From Micromonospora thermarum (GTDB taxonomy: Bacteria > Actinomycetota > Actinomycetes > Mycobacteriales > Micromonosporaceae), in contig NZ_JAATEO010000001.1 in the NCBI RefSeq assembly GCF_012034245.1, positions 248,001 through 312,000 on the forward strand: a stretch of 64,000 nucleotides of DNA. Reading direction: 5' to 3'. Position numbers and translations under genes: made by a program. A model generated the notes under the pieces. It did no database searches. It was given only the letters and a program-made list of their open reading frames with translations, and was not told the origin of the DNA. This document shows positions 25,737 to 33,130 of this stretch, piece by piece (the stretch's first letter is position 1; each line of letters opens with the position of its first letter).

Positions 25737-26738
25737 CTACGCCGCCCGGTACGCGTTCCAGGCGGTCAGCATGCGGCTGGCCTGGCCCGCGGTGAACTGG
25801 TACATGCAGTTGTCGTACGTGTAGTCCATGAAGTTGGTGATCGGGTCCAGACCCGGCGCTGTGCAGGTGTCGCGACCCGTCGGGCACTCGAAGGCCGGGG
25901 AGGCCTCGGCCGGGGTGTCGCTGACGCTGTCACCCGAGCCGCCGCACCCGCCCTGGAAGGTGTGGTAGAGGTTCAGCCAGTGGCCGACCTCGTGGGTGCC
26001 GGTGTCGCCGAGGTTGTAGTTGGTCGCGGTGCCACCGGGCAGCGACTCGCTCAGCACGACGACGCCGTCCATCTTGTCCAGCGACCGCTTCGGGAAGGTC
26101 GCCCAGCCGAGCAGGTCGTCGCTCAGTTCGCCCAGGTAGATGTTGAGCGTGCTCTTGCCGCCGGTGCGCAGCGAGGTCTTCATCGCCCGCTCCGCCGAGG
26201 AGCCCTGCACGATCGGGTACCAGCTCGGGTTGGTGACCCGGTTGATCTTCTGGAGCGAGAAGGCGAAGGCCGTGGACGCACCGCCGGTCGCCCCGCTGAA
26301 CGACTGGTTCAGCACGTTGATCTGCGAGGTGATCATCGAGTCCGGGATGTTGCCGCCGGCCCGCGTGGCGTCCCGCTGGATCACGTGCACCACGACGGGG
26401 ATGGTGACCGACGCGGTGGCTGCGGACACCGTAGAGCGCACACCCTTCCGCTTGGCGCGCTCCTGGATCAGGTCGGCCAGCTCGCCCTCACGGGCCTGCA
26501 CCTGGCCGAGGGTCAGCTGGTTCGGGTCGTGCTTGGCCGCGGCGCCCGGTCGGGCCTTTGCCTTGGCCATCGCGCCACCCAGGAAGCACGTCTCGCTCAC
26601 CGCGGGGGCGGCGAGAGGCGTGCTGGCGGGAGCGGCGGTCGGCAGGAATCCGACCGTCGCGACACCGAGGAGCAGAGCGAACGACGTCGACGCGATGCCG
26701 GCGTTACGACGAGTCAGCAGGTTGGGACGGAGTCCCAT
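25737..26738 (-). CDS. Secreted M43 (pappalysin-type) zinc metalloprotease
   Basis: The 333-residue preproprotein has a signal peptide (about 1-38), a propeptide-like region with basic residues (about 55-100) and a metzincin domain. The zinc site HEVGHWLNLYH is at residues 249-259 (His249, Glu250, His253, His259), and the Met-turn TNFMDY is at 301-306. Four cysteines in CGGSGDS...C and TCTAP-like blocks match the disulfides of cytophagalysin/ulilysin. It should be an extracellular protease. AGGTGG precedes ATG 26738; the frame upstream of it is non-coding. The 5' flank (about 26815-26880) is notably AT-rich for this genome. Confidence 0.92.
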   Translation of the reverse strand: MGLRPNLLTRRNAGIASTSFALLLGVATVGFLPTAAPASTPLAAPAVSETCFLGGAMAKAKARPGAAAKHDPNQLTLGQVQAREGELADLIQERAKRKGVRSTVSAATASVTIPVVVHVIQRDATRAGGNIPDSMITSQINVLNQSFSGATGGASTAFAFSLQKINRVTNPSWYPIVQGSSAERAMKTSLRTGGKSTLNIYLGELSDDLLGWATFPKRSLDKMDGVVVLSESLPGGTATNYNLGDTGTHEVGHWLNLYHTFQGGCGGSGDSVSDTPAEASPAFECPTGRDTCTAPGLDPITNFMDYTYDNCMYQFTAGQASRMLTAWNAYRAA

Positions 26739-26969
26739 GGGCCCACCTCTTTCTGGCGGCGCAGCAGGGGGTGTGTCGCGCCGTGGCTGGAAACGTGTGG
26801 CAGACGTTACAACCCATAGACAGATTTGAGAACGACCATATATTGCCGGGAAGAAACTTTTTGCTGCCACGGGTTGACCCATGATCGATGTTCGAGTGGC
26901 CGGTGTCCAGCCCGTCCCGGTCCCCGGGTGGCTGGTCGGCGGCGCCGGCCGTGTCGCCGGGTACCTGGG

Positions 26970-26998
26970 TGCAGGGAGGGCCCGGCCTCAGGTACAGT
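26970..26998 (+). promoter_or_regulatory. Probable tRNA-Gly promoter
   Basis: TGCAGG (26970-26975) and TACAGT (26993-26998) with 17 bases between them lie ten bases before the mature tRNA 5' end. Confidence 0.5.
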
Positions 26999-27008
26999 GG
27001 TGCCGCCT

Positions 27009-27079
27009 GCGGGTGTAGTTCAATGGCAGAACATCAGCTTCCCAAGCTGACAGTGCGGGTTCGATTCCCGTCACCCGCT
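27009..27079 (+). tRNA. tRNA-Gly (anticodon CCC), integration site of the element
   Basis: The cloverleaf is complete: acceptor GCGGGTG/CACCCGC, discriminator T, D-arm with AGTTCAATGGCAGAAC, anticodon stem TCAGC/GCTGA around loop TTCCCAA (anticodon CCC) and T-arm GCGGGTTCGATTCCCGT. No CCA is encoded. From the anticodon loop onward (27039-27081) the sequence is identical to a copy at 40162-40204, so the integrated element restores the 3' half of the gene. Confidence 0.96.
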
Positions 27080-27081
27080 CC
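27039..27081 (+). other. attL: 43-bp core inside tRNA-Gly
   Basis: Identical over 43 bases to 40162-40204. It covers the anticodon loop, T-arm, acceptor 3' strand and two bases beyond the tRNA, which is the normal attachment design for pSAM2-like integrases. Confidence 0.93.
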
Positions 27082-27086
27082 GGGTT

Positions 27087-27123
27087 GAGGCCCAGGTCAG
27101 GACACATTCCCGACCTGGGCCTC
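27087..27123. terminator. Element-borne copy of the tRNA-Gly terminator hairpin
   Basis: Twelve-base perfect arms (27087-27098, 27112-27123) flank a 13-base loop, directly after tRNA-Gly and two bases before the int stop, so it can serve both strands. A near-identical hairpin follows attR at 40210-40246. Confidence 0.85.
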
Positions 27124-27125
27124 AT

Positions 27126-28277
27126 TCATGCCGTTCGCTTCTTGGGTTTGTCGTGCCCCTTGCGTGCCCGATCGCGGCTCTTCTTGATCTGGTCACTGAG
27201 GCCGTCTGCGATGTGCTCGTCACGCTCGCGTGCGGTGTGCTGGTAGATCAGTGCCGCGCGGGTCGAGGCGTGGCCCATCCGGGCCATCAGGTCGGCGAGG
27301 CTCGCCCCGGTTCGTGAAGCCAGGGTGTTACCGGTGTGTCGCAGGTCGTGGAAGTGGAAGCCGGGCAGGCCGACCGCCGCGACAGAGCGCCGCCAATCGC
27401 TGGTGCGCTGGAAGTTGGAGCGGCGCAGGACCGCGCCGGTCGCTCCGGTGAAGACCAGCGCGTCCTGGTCGTCGTCGACGAACTCGTCCAGGTGCTCGCG
27501 CACGTCGCGACGGATCGCCGCCGGGATGGTGATGGACCGCAGGCCGGCATCGGTTTTGGGCGGTCCGAAGGTCAGGGTGCCGTCTTGGCGCTCGACCAGG
27601 GTGGCGCGGACCGTGAGAGTCCGACAGCGCGGGTCGAAGTCACGGCGGCGCAGGGCTGCCAGCTCGCCGTAGCGGAGGCTGGCGAAGGCGGCCAGCAGGA
27701 TCAGCACGCGCAGCCGGCGCGGCACGATGTCGGCGAGCCGGAAGACCTGGGCGACAGTTGCGGTGGGCCGCTCGGCCGGCCGTTCAATGCCCGCGCCCTG
27801 AATGCGGCAGGGGTTACGCCGGATCAGTTCGTCATCAACGGCGGTGTTCAGCACGGCTCGCAGGAGTCGGTACGCCTTGGCGGCCATGGTGGCGCTCACG
27901 CCGTCGGCGAGCAGGTCGGCCCGCCATGCCCGGATGGCACCGGGCGTCAAGTCGTTGAGGAAGTAGGCACCGATGCGCGGTGCGATGTACTTGCGGTGCA
28001 GCCACCGGTAGAGGTCGAGGGTCCGGGGGCGCAGGCCGGGACGGTGCTCGATCCATTCTGTGAGGTAGTCGCCGAGCGCTACCCGGCCGAGGTCGGGGTT
28101 ACGCCAGGTTCCCCGGATGATGTCCGACTCGACGGCTGTGAGCCAGCGGTCGGCGTCGGTCTTGGTGGCGAAGGTGTGTGGTGCCGGTCGGTCGATGCCG
28201 TCAGGGTCGCGGTAGCGGGCCTGGAAGCGACCGGACGGCAGTTTGCGGACGCGGCCGAAGCGGCGCTTGCTAGGCAT
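27126..28277 (-). CDS. int: Tyrosine site-specific integrase
   Basis: The 383-residue recombinase has an N-terminal AP2-like arm-binding region (about 8-50), a SAM-like core-binding domain (about 60-155) and the catalytic domain (about 170-360). The active site reads Arg202 (SLRYGE), Lys241, His310 and Arg313 (HFHDLRH), His336 (MGHAS) and the nucleophile Tyr345 (IYQH). It integrates the circular element at tRNA-Gly. ATG 28277 is chosen: GGGAG lies about ten bases upstream and it overlaps xis by eight bases. The gene ends 45 bases from the att core, the usual place for pSAM2-like int. Confidence 0.96.
   Translation of the reverse strand: MPSKRRFGRVRKLPSGRFQARYRDPDGIDRPAPHTFATKTDADRWLTAVESDIIRGTWRNPDLGRVALGDYLTEWIEHRPGLRPRTLDLYRWLHRKYIAPRIGAYFLNDLTPGAIRAWRADLLADGVSATMAAKAYRLLRAVLNTAVDDELIRRNPCRIQGAGIERPAERPTATVAQVFRLADIVPRRLRVLILLAAFASLRYGELAALRRRDFDPRCRTLTVRATLVERQDGTLTFGPPKTDAGLRSITIPAAIRRDVREHLDEFVDDDQDALVFTGATGAVLRRSNFQRTSDWRRSVAAVGLPGFHFHDLRHTGNTLASRTGASLADLMARMGHASTRAALIYQHTARERDEHIADGLSDQIKKSRDRARKGHDKPKKRTA
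27151..27172 (+). repeat. Imperfect tandem 11-mer near attL
   Basis: GCGTGCCCGAT (27162-27172) is preceded at an 11-base period by TCGTGCCCCTT, inside the 3' end of int. The same 11-mer is present as a perfect tandem pair at 40035-40056 near attR. The flanking positions suggest integrase or excisionase arm sites. Confidence 0.45.
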
Positions 28278-28521
28278 AGGTGGGTACTCCCTTCGTGTAG
28301 GTGAGGACGGGTCGGATCGGGTCAACCTGGCCTTGGCGGATGTAGTCGGCGATGTCGTCGGGGTGGAACCGGACGTACTTGCCGACCTTGTAGAAGCGGA
28401 TGCGGCGCTCGGACACGAGGCGGCGCACGAAGCGCACTCCGGTGCCGAGACGTTGCGCGGCTTGCTCGACGGTGAGCATGTCGACGTCGCGAGGTTCGTT
28501 CAGAACGGTCTCCTTTCTCAT
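28270..28521 (-). CDS. xis: Excisionase (MerR/HTH_17 type)
   Basis: The 83-residue protein has a winged-helix excisionase domain (about 14-63): LTVEQAAQRLGTGVRFVRRLV for the helix-turn-helix and IRFYKVGKYVRFHPDDIADYI for the wing and tail. It should bend attL/attR DNA and steer the integrase to excision. It overlaps int by eight bases and begins three bases after the repSA stop, as in pSAM2 (repSA-xis-int operon). Translation of int is thus probably coupled to xis. Confidence 0.92.
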   Translation of the reverse strand: MRKETVLNEPRDVDMLTVEQAAQRLGTGVRFVRRLVSERRIRFYKVGKYVRFHPDDIADYIRQGQVDPIRPVLTYTKGVPTYA

Positions 28522-28524
28522 TGG

Positions 28525-30315
28525 TCAGGCGACGGCCGGCGCGGTGTCGGCCGGGGGTGTGGCGAGTTCGTGGGCGAGTTCTTCGCGGCCGGCGGCGTGT
28601 CGCTCGTGGGCGAGGGCGGCGGCGGTGTTGGCGAGCAGCGCGTCACCGGTGGTGTGCCAGCCGACCCCGGCGAAGGTGAGGGTGCCGACGACGAGGGTGG
28701 TTTCTTCGTCGAGGTGGTCGACCGCCCGGATGGGCTCGCCGGCGGCCTGGTCCTGGTCCTCGCTGCGCCGGTACGTGACGCGGGTGTCGCGCAGGAGTTG
28801 GAAGGTCACCGAGTAGCGGCGGGCCTTGGTGAGGAAGTGGCCGCCGAAGCCGAGCATGTGCGCCCACCGGCGCAGCCGGCCGTAGGGGTTGGTGCTGGCC
28901 GGTTTCGTCGGTTCGGCGTCAAGGGCGGCTTGACGCTCGGCGACGCACACGGGGCAGGCGGCGTAGCGGGTGTGAGTGCCGCAGTCCGGGCACTCCCAGC
29001 GGTCGACAAAGCCGGGCCGGGGTCGGTGATCCCGAGGCCGCTTCGACAGCGGGACGGGGGTGCCGGTGGGTCGGCCGAGTCGCCAGCAGGCGTCGATGAG
29101 GCGGGCGGTGTGGTCACCGTCCGGGTCGGCGTAGTCGCCGATGCTGTCCGCTGTCAGGCGGGTGGAGCTGTGCCCGGTGGCCTCGGTGCTCTTGGTGGCG
29201 TACTTGGCAAGGTAGCCGGCGACCATGCTGTCGGTGACCTCGCCACGGCCGGTCAGAGAGATGGGCCGGATGTCGAGCTGCTCGCCCCAGACGATCCGCC
29301 AGCCTTCCGGGCGGTCGGGGTGGGCGGGAGTGGTGTAGGCGACCTGGGCGGCGGCGTGGCGGAGGGCGTCGTCGAGGTCGGCGGCGGTGAACCCGGGCGG
29401 CGGGGGGACGACGGCGGCCGGGTCGGTGGGGTCGACGCCGTCCAGGCGTATCAGGGCGTGGAAGTGGACCGCGCCGCGTGCCTGGAATTCGGCGGCTTTG
29501 CCGTGGGAGAGCCGCACGGGTGGGACCTTGCGCACCTTGCCGGAGGGGGTGACGACGGGGACCCGCGGGATGCCGCGTCGGCGGGCGAGTTGGGCGAGCC
29601 AGCGTTCCGCGGCTTGCTTGGTGCGCCGCCATAGCTCCCCGGCGAACAGGTTCCAGACCACCTGGTGGTCGTGGTCGTAGCAGTCCAGGCACAGCGGCTG
29701 GCCGAGCACGGCGTCATCCGGCTCGTGGCGCGCCCAGCAGACGGCGGGGCGGCCGTGGGGGCAGAGGCCGGCGGCGGGGTCGGTGGTGCGGCGGGCGTGG
29801 CAGGGGTCGGGCCGGCAGTCGCAGCGTCGCCGGTCGGCGCAGGTGTGCCGCTTGACGGCCCGGTTGTGCACGGGGCCGAAGGACGGGGCGGTGAAGGTGG
29901 CGAACACGGCCGGGTGCCGCGACACGGTGTCGGGGACGCCCTTGCCGCCGACGAGGCCGGCGCGCAGAAGTTGGTAGGCGTCGCGCTGGTAGGTCTGCGC
30001 GCAGGCCGGGCAGACGCGGGATCGGCGGTTGCCGCACGCCTTGTAGATCGCGGCGTCGGGCATGGCGTCGGTGTGCCGCTGGTCGAGCACGCGCCCGGTG
30101 CCGGGCTCGACGGTGAACAGGTGGCCGGCGAGCCGGATGGGGCGGGTGCAGCCGGCGGCGGCGCGGACGTGTTCCAGCCAGCCGAAGTAGTCCGGTTGGG
30201 TGGCCCGTTGGAAGGCGGAGCCGGCGGCGGTGTAGCCGTGCACGGGCATGGTGTCGGCGTTCGAGCCCACACCCCGGGCCGTGGTCCGGGGTGTGGGGTC
30301 CAGCGTCGACGCCAT
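28525..30315 (-). CDS. repSA: RepSA-type rolling-circle replication initiator
   Basis: The 596-residue protein resembles pSAM2 RepSA. It has an N-terminal zinc-binding part with C-x-x-C pairs (SRVCPACAQTY) and His/Cys clusters near 165-210. A Rep core follows with the HUH-type metal motif VHFHALIRLDG (near 285) and a candidate catalytic tyrosine in GYLAKYATKST (near 367). A C-terminal zinc ribbon (WECPDCGTHTRYAACPVC, near 450) ends the protein. It nicks the double-strand origin to start rolling-circle replication of the excised element. ATG 30315 overlaps the preceding stop (TGATG). Confidence 0.9.
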   Translation of the reverse strand: MASTLDPTPRTTARGVGSNADTMPVHGYTAAGSAFQRATQPDYFGWLEHVRAAAGCTRPIRLAGHLFTVEPGTGRVLDQRHTDAMPDAAIYKACGNRRSRVCPACAQTYQRDAYQLLRAGLVGGKGVPDTVSRHPAVFATFTAPSFGPVHNRAVKRHTCADRRRCDCRPDPCHARRTTDPAAGLCPHGRPAVCWARHEPDDAVLGQPLCLDCYDHDHQVVWNLFAGELWRRTKQAAERWLAQLARRRGIPRVPVVTPSGKVRKVPPVRLSHGKAAEFQARGAVHFHALIRLDGVDPTDPAAVVPPPPGFTAADLDDALRHAAAQVAYTTPAHPDRPEGWRIVWGEQLDIRPISLTGRGEVTDSMVAGYLAKYATKSTEATGHSSTRLTADSIGDYADPDGDHTARLIDACWRLGRPTGTPVPLSKRPRDHRPRPGFVDRWECPDCGTHTRYAACPVCVAERQAALDAEPTKPASTNPYGRLRRWAHMLGFGGHFLTKARRYSVTFQLLRDTRVTYRRSEDQDQAAGEPIRAVDHLDEETTLVVGTLTFAGVGWHTTGDALLANTAAALAHERHAAGREELAHELATPPADTAPAVA

Positions 30316-30578
30316 CAAGCGGCCACCTCGGGCCGGGTGGTGATGGTGTGTTGGGTGACGATGAGTCGGCAGGCGCCGCACTGGCGGTCGGCCGGTTCGT
30401 GCCGGTAGCAGGGGATGGTGGCGGTCACGCCGCCGCAGCGGATGGTGACCGGGGTCCGGCAGGGGCCGCCGGGGATGACGTGGATGACCGTGCGTCGGGT
30501 GTCGTAGATGTGCGGCTCGCCGGACCAGGCCGGGCAGGTGTGGGTGACGTGCACGATGTCGACGACGTGGATGGTCAC
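30315..30578 (-). CDS. Small cysteine-containing AICE protein
   Basis: The 87-residue product has six cysteines (positions 15, 40, 48, 57, 67, 70), including a C-x-x-C pair near the C-terminus (QCGACRL), and could bind zinc. I recognise no named family. GTG 30578 overlaps the upstream DUF2637 gene by four bases (GTGA) and its stop overlaps the repSA start, so it sits in a translationally coupled chain. Function is unknown; its position suggests a role linked to replication or transfer. Confidence 0.7.
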   Translation of the reverse strand: MTIHVVDIVHVTHTCPAWSGEPHIYDTRRTVIHVIPGGPCRTPVTIRCGGVTATIPCYRHEPADRQCGACRLIVTQHTITTRPEVAA

Positions 30579-31414
30579 CGGGCACCACCCGTCACGGGGG
30601 TGCCGTTCACGGCGGCCGGGGTGTGGCCGCTCAGGGTGTGCAGCAGTTCCCGGGCGATGTCCGGGCCGACCGACAGCAGCCCGGCGAGCTCGTCGACGGT
30701 GATGGGGCGGCCGGTGCTCTGCTCGTGCCGGCCGATGACGAACCGGGCGGTGGGTACCAGGTGCGCGGGCACCTCGGGCCGGGCGATCGGCACCGGGTTG
30801 ACGGGTGCCTCGATGACAGCCGGCGCAGCCGGCGGCGGGGTGTCGACAGCCGGCGACGGTGCCGGGGTGGTGTCGACGGCCGGCGCGGCGGCCGGGGTGT
30901 CGGTGGGGTTGTTGTCGTCCTGGTTCTTGGCCGCCAGGTCGCGGGCGGCGGTGAGCAGGGCGGAGGCTTCGGCTTCGATGGCGGCGAAGTCGGGTCGGAT
31001 GCGTCCGGCGACTAGCTCGACGCCGATGACGAGGACGACGACCAGGGCGAAGACGAGCCGCAATCCGAGGCTGCCGGGGGAGGCGAAGTTGATGGTGGCC
31101 GACAGCAGGGCGGCACCGGAAAAGACTGCCAGTGCTCCCCGTTTGGCGTCGCGGGCGATGCCGGAGGTGCGGACGACGGTCAGCATCGACACCATCGCGG
31201 CGTCGAAGATCAGCGGCACCAGGTACGCGAAGTAGCCGGCTTTCTGGGTCCACAGGTAGTGGGCCTGGTGCAGGTAGCTGGTGGCGAGCGCGCCGAGCAG
31301 AACGAACCGGTTGTACCGCTTGATCGAGCCGATTGCCTTGAGCATGGTGGGCACGGCATTGCGGGCGTACTCGGCGGCGAACTGTTCAGTCACGGTGTGC
31401 GGGTCAGTGGGCAT
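30575..31414 (-). CDS. DUF2637 (Spd-like) membrane protein
   Basis: The 279-residue protein has an N-terminal membrane domain with about four helices (about 36-53, 62-82, 92-110, 118-138). An Ala/Pro/Thr-rich linker (about 170-220) follows, with a C-terminal helical domain (about 225-270, QSTGRPITVDELAGLLSV) that looks like a small helix-turn-helix. DUF2637 proteins are common in AICEs and Streptomyces plasmids, where spread (Spd) proteins help move the element between hyphal compartments after transfer. ATG 31414 overlaps the upstream gene by 11 bases. Confidence 0.82.
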   Translation of the reverse strand: MPTDPHTVTEQFAAEYARNAVPTMLKAIGSIKRYNRFVLLGALATSYLHQAHYLWTQKAGYFAYLVPLIFDAAMVSMLTVVRTSGIARDAKRGALAVFSGAALLSATINFASPGSLGLRLVFALVVVLVIGVELVAGRIRPDFAAIEAEASALLTAARDLAAKNQDDNNPTDTPAAAPAVDTTPAPSPAVDTPPPAAPAVIEAPVNPVPIARPEVPAHLVPTARFVIGRHEQSTGRPITVDELAGLLSVGPDIARELLHTLSGHTPAAVNGTPVTGGAR

Positions 31415-31700
31415 GGGGAGTCACCTCCGCAGCAGCGGGGAGCGTGTCGAGGGGGATGAGGTCGACCACGCCCGCGCAGTGGGCGCACATGATCGGGGCC
31501 AGCCCTCGGGCGGCGAGCTGCTGGCGGAAGCAGGGCAGGCAGGTGAAGGCGGCCGGGAACAGTCCCTCGCCCTCACACAGCACGCAGCGGCCGAAGCAGA
31601 CCGGACAGGGCTTGTAGACGGGGCCGAGGACGTCGTGGATGCCGGCGGGCGTGTTGCCCTCGATGCACCACACGCAGGGATCGGCAAGGTTGAAGCTCAT
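31404..31700 (-). CDS. Small zinc-ribbon-like protein
   Basis: The 98-residue protein holds several C-x-x-C pairs: CVWC (9-12), CPVC (32-35), CVLC (39-42), CLPC (54-57) and CAHC (72-75), enough for two or three zinc sites. Proteins of this kind are usual between the Spd-type gene and the RRQRL-type gene in Micromonospora and Streptomyces AICEs; no function is known to me. ATG 31700 overlaps the upstream stop (ATGA) and its 3' end overlaps the DUF2637 start. Confidence 0.75.
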   Translation of the reverse strand: MSFNLADPCVWCIEGNTPAGIHDVLGPVYKPCPVCFGRCVLCEGEGLFPAAFTCLPCFRQQLAARGLAPIMCAHCAGVVDLIPLDTLPAAAEVTPHAH

Positions 31701-32098
31701 CGGGTGCCTCCGTGGCAGTCGAAGCAGCAGCCGTAGCGGCGGGAGATGTAGTAGGGGCGCACGACGCCGCACAGGCGGCAGGTGCGGCGAGCCCGAAGCG
31801 CCTTGCCGATGGCCTCGCGCTGGGCGGGCGTGGCGGTCCGCTTCGGTGCGGCGAGGTCGAGGCGGTAGAGGTAGGCGACGCGCTTGCCGCGCCGCCACAG
31901 GATCTGGGCCACCGGGTCGTGGCCTCCCGGACGCAGGCCGGCGGCGCGCAGTTGCCGGCGGGTGGCCAGGCCGTCCGGTGCCGTTTGGTAGGGGAAGGTG
32001 GGGAACCCGTAGCGGGTGCCGGTCGGGTCGTAGAACTCGACCCGGATGCCGGTGCGCTCGGCCAACTGGTCGAGGTCGGGACTGCGAAGGTCGGTCAC
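31697..32098 (-). CDS. RRQRL-type zinc-binding AICE protein
   Basis: The 133-residue protein contains the block TRRQLRAAGLRPGG (about 46-60) that names the RRQRL-motif zinc-binding family, and a C-terminal zinc site CRLCG...CCFDC (about 106-128). The family is nearly confined to mobile elements and plasmids of actinobacteria; its biochemical role is unknown. GTG 32098 overlaps the upstream helix-turn-helix gene stop by four bases and the stop overlaps the next start by four, so it belongs to the coupled gene chain. Confidence 0.8.
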   Translation of the reverse strand: MTDLRSPDLDQLAERTGIRVEFYDPTGTRYGFPTFPYQTAPDGLATRRQLRAAGLRPGGHDPVAQILWRRGKRVAYLYRLDLAAPKRTATPAQREAIGKALRARRTCRLCGVVRPYYISRRYGCCFDCHGGTR

Positions 32099-32397
32099 GG
32101 CTTCTCACCGCCCCACCGCTGCTGGGCGGCCTGCTTGGAGATGCCGAGCCGAGCGCCGATCTCCGCCCAGGAGTAGCCGAAGGCGCGGAGGCCGATCACT
32201 GCCTCACCGATGGCGTCGTCGAGCTGGGCGGACAGGGCGACCAGGTCGCGGAGGGCTTCCACGTCGCCGGCGGCGACGCGGCGGCCGTGGGCGCGGATGA
32301 TGCGGCGGGCGAACGCGGCGAACTCGTCGTTCTCGACGACCTCACGCCGCTTGCGCCGGGACGGGGTGTGCGTCAAGGACGCCTTGACGGTGAACAT
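32095..32397 (-). CDS. Small helix-turn-helix protein
   Basis: The 100-residue protein ends in a clear helix-turn-helix (about 72-97, YSWAEIGARLGISKQAAQQRWG) of the sigma-70 region 4/LuxR style, preceded by a helical segment with AALRDLVAL-like repeats. Similar small proteins occur in AICE backbones. It may bind element DNA as a regulator or accessory factor. ATG 32397 is chosen because it overlaps the upstream stop (TGATG); the frame runs on 12 codons upstream without a ribosome site. Confidence 0.78.
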   Translation of the reverse strand: MFTVKASLTHTPSRRKRREVVENDEFAAFARRIIRAHGRRVAAGDVEALRDLVALSAQLDDAIGEAVIGLRAFGYSWAEIGARLGISKQAAQQRWGGEKP

Positions 32398-32834
32398 CAG
32401 TTCTCGCCCCCCGTGGTGTGGAGGCGGTCCCACTCGTCAGCCGCCGCTTCCAGGGCGGTGATGACCTGCTCGGCATTGCGGGCCGGGTCGTCGTTCCAGG
32501 AGTAGGGCGAGGTGTGCTCGTCGATCACGAAGCCGTCCTCGTCGACGAGGAACAGCGGGTGGAAGGCGTCGAGGTAGTCGACGAGTGCGCCGAGGGTGGC
32601 GAGGTAGTCGGCCAGGGCGTCGGGGTCGAGCTGGGCGAAGTGCTCGACGCGGTGGCCGGCGCAGGCGATGCCGATGGCCCCGGCGGCGCAGGCCGGCGGG
32701 GTCAGGGTGTCCGGGGTGGTGTTGTAGTAGGTGCCCTGGTGCCAGCCGTGCCGGCGCAGGTAGAGGGCAGCCATCCGCAGCAGGTCGGCCGGGGTGACCG
32801 GCGCGAGGGTGTGCGGTTTGTGGGTAGCCTTCAT
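32397..32834 (-). CDS. DUF6197-like protein
   Basis: The 145-residue protein has the pattern that I associate with DUF6197: an N-terminal helix, RRHGWHQGTYYN, an Ala/Cys-rich block (PACAAGAIGIACAG) and a C-terminal SWNDDPARNAEQVITALEAAADEW. It is acidic and has no membrane segment. Function is unknown; the family appears often in actinobacterial plasmids and phages. ATG 32834 is preferred over GTG 32843 because AAAGGA lies ten bases before the ATG but only one base before the GTG. Confidence 0.7.
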   Translation of the reverse strand: MKATHKPHTLAPVTPADLLRMAALYLRRHGWHQGTYYNTTPDTLTPPACAAGAIGIACAGHRVEHFAQLDPDALADYLATLGALVDYLDAFHPLFLVDEDGFVIDEHTSPYSWNDDPARNAEQVITALEAAADEWDRLHTTGGEN

Positions 32835-32920
32835 GGCAGCCACGTCCTTTCGGGAGGGCTTGGTCGAAGGTCGGCAGGACCGGCGTTGCTGCCAGGCGTG
32901 GTCCGGTCCTGTCGGCCGCT

Positions 32921-33130
32921 TCAGGTGGAGCGCAGCCGCAGGTAGCGGCGGTGCCGGGTGTCGTCACCGCCCATGCGTTGCGGGGCGGAGACGAAGACGA
33001 GTCGGCCGGTGGCGCTGGCGGCGTGGAGCATCACGGCCAGGTCTTCCGGAGAGCCGACGACCCACATTTCGGTGTACTGGTTGGCGCGCTGGTTGTTCGC
33101 GCGCGCTTGGGTACGGTCGCGGGTGGTCAT
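32921..33130 (-). CDS. Small conserved-looking AICE protein
   Basis: The 69-residue protein has a basic, Gln/Asn-rich start (MTTRDRTQARANNQRANQY), then EMWVVGSPEDLAVMLHAASATG and a basic C-terminus rich in Arg. No family is recognised. It overlaps the FtsK-type gene by four bases (ATGA), which makes it very likely translated. Its link to the translocase gene suggests a transfer-related accessory role, but that is inference only. Confidence 0.65.
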   Translation of the reverse strand: MTTRDRTQARANNQRANQYTEMWVVGSPEDLAVMLHAASATGRLVFVSAPQRMGGDDTRHRRYLRLRST

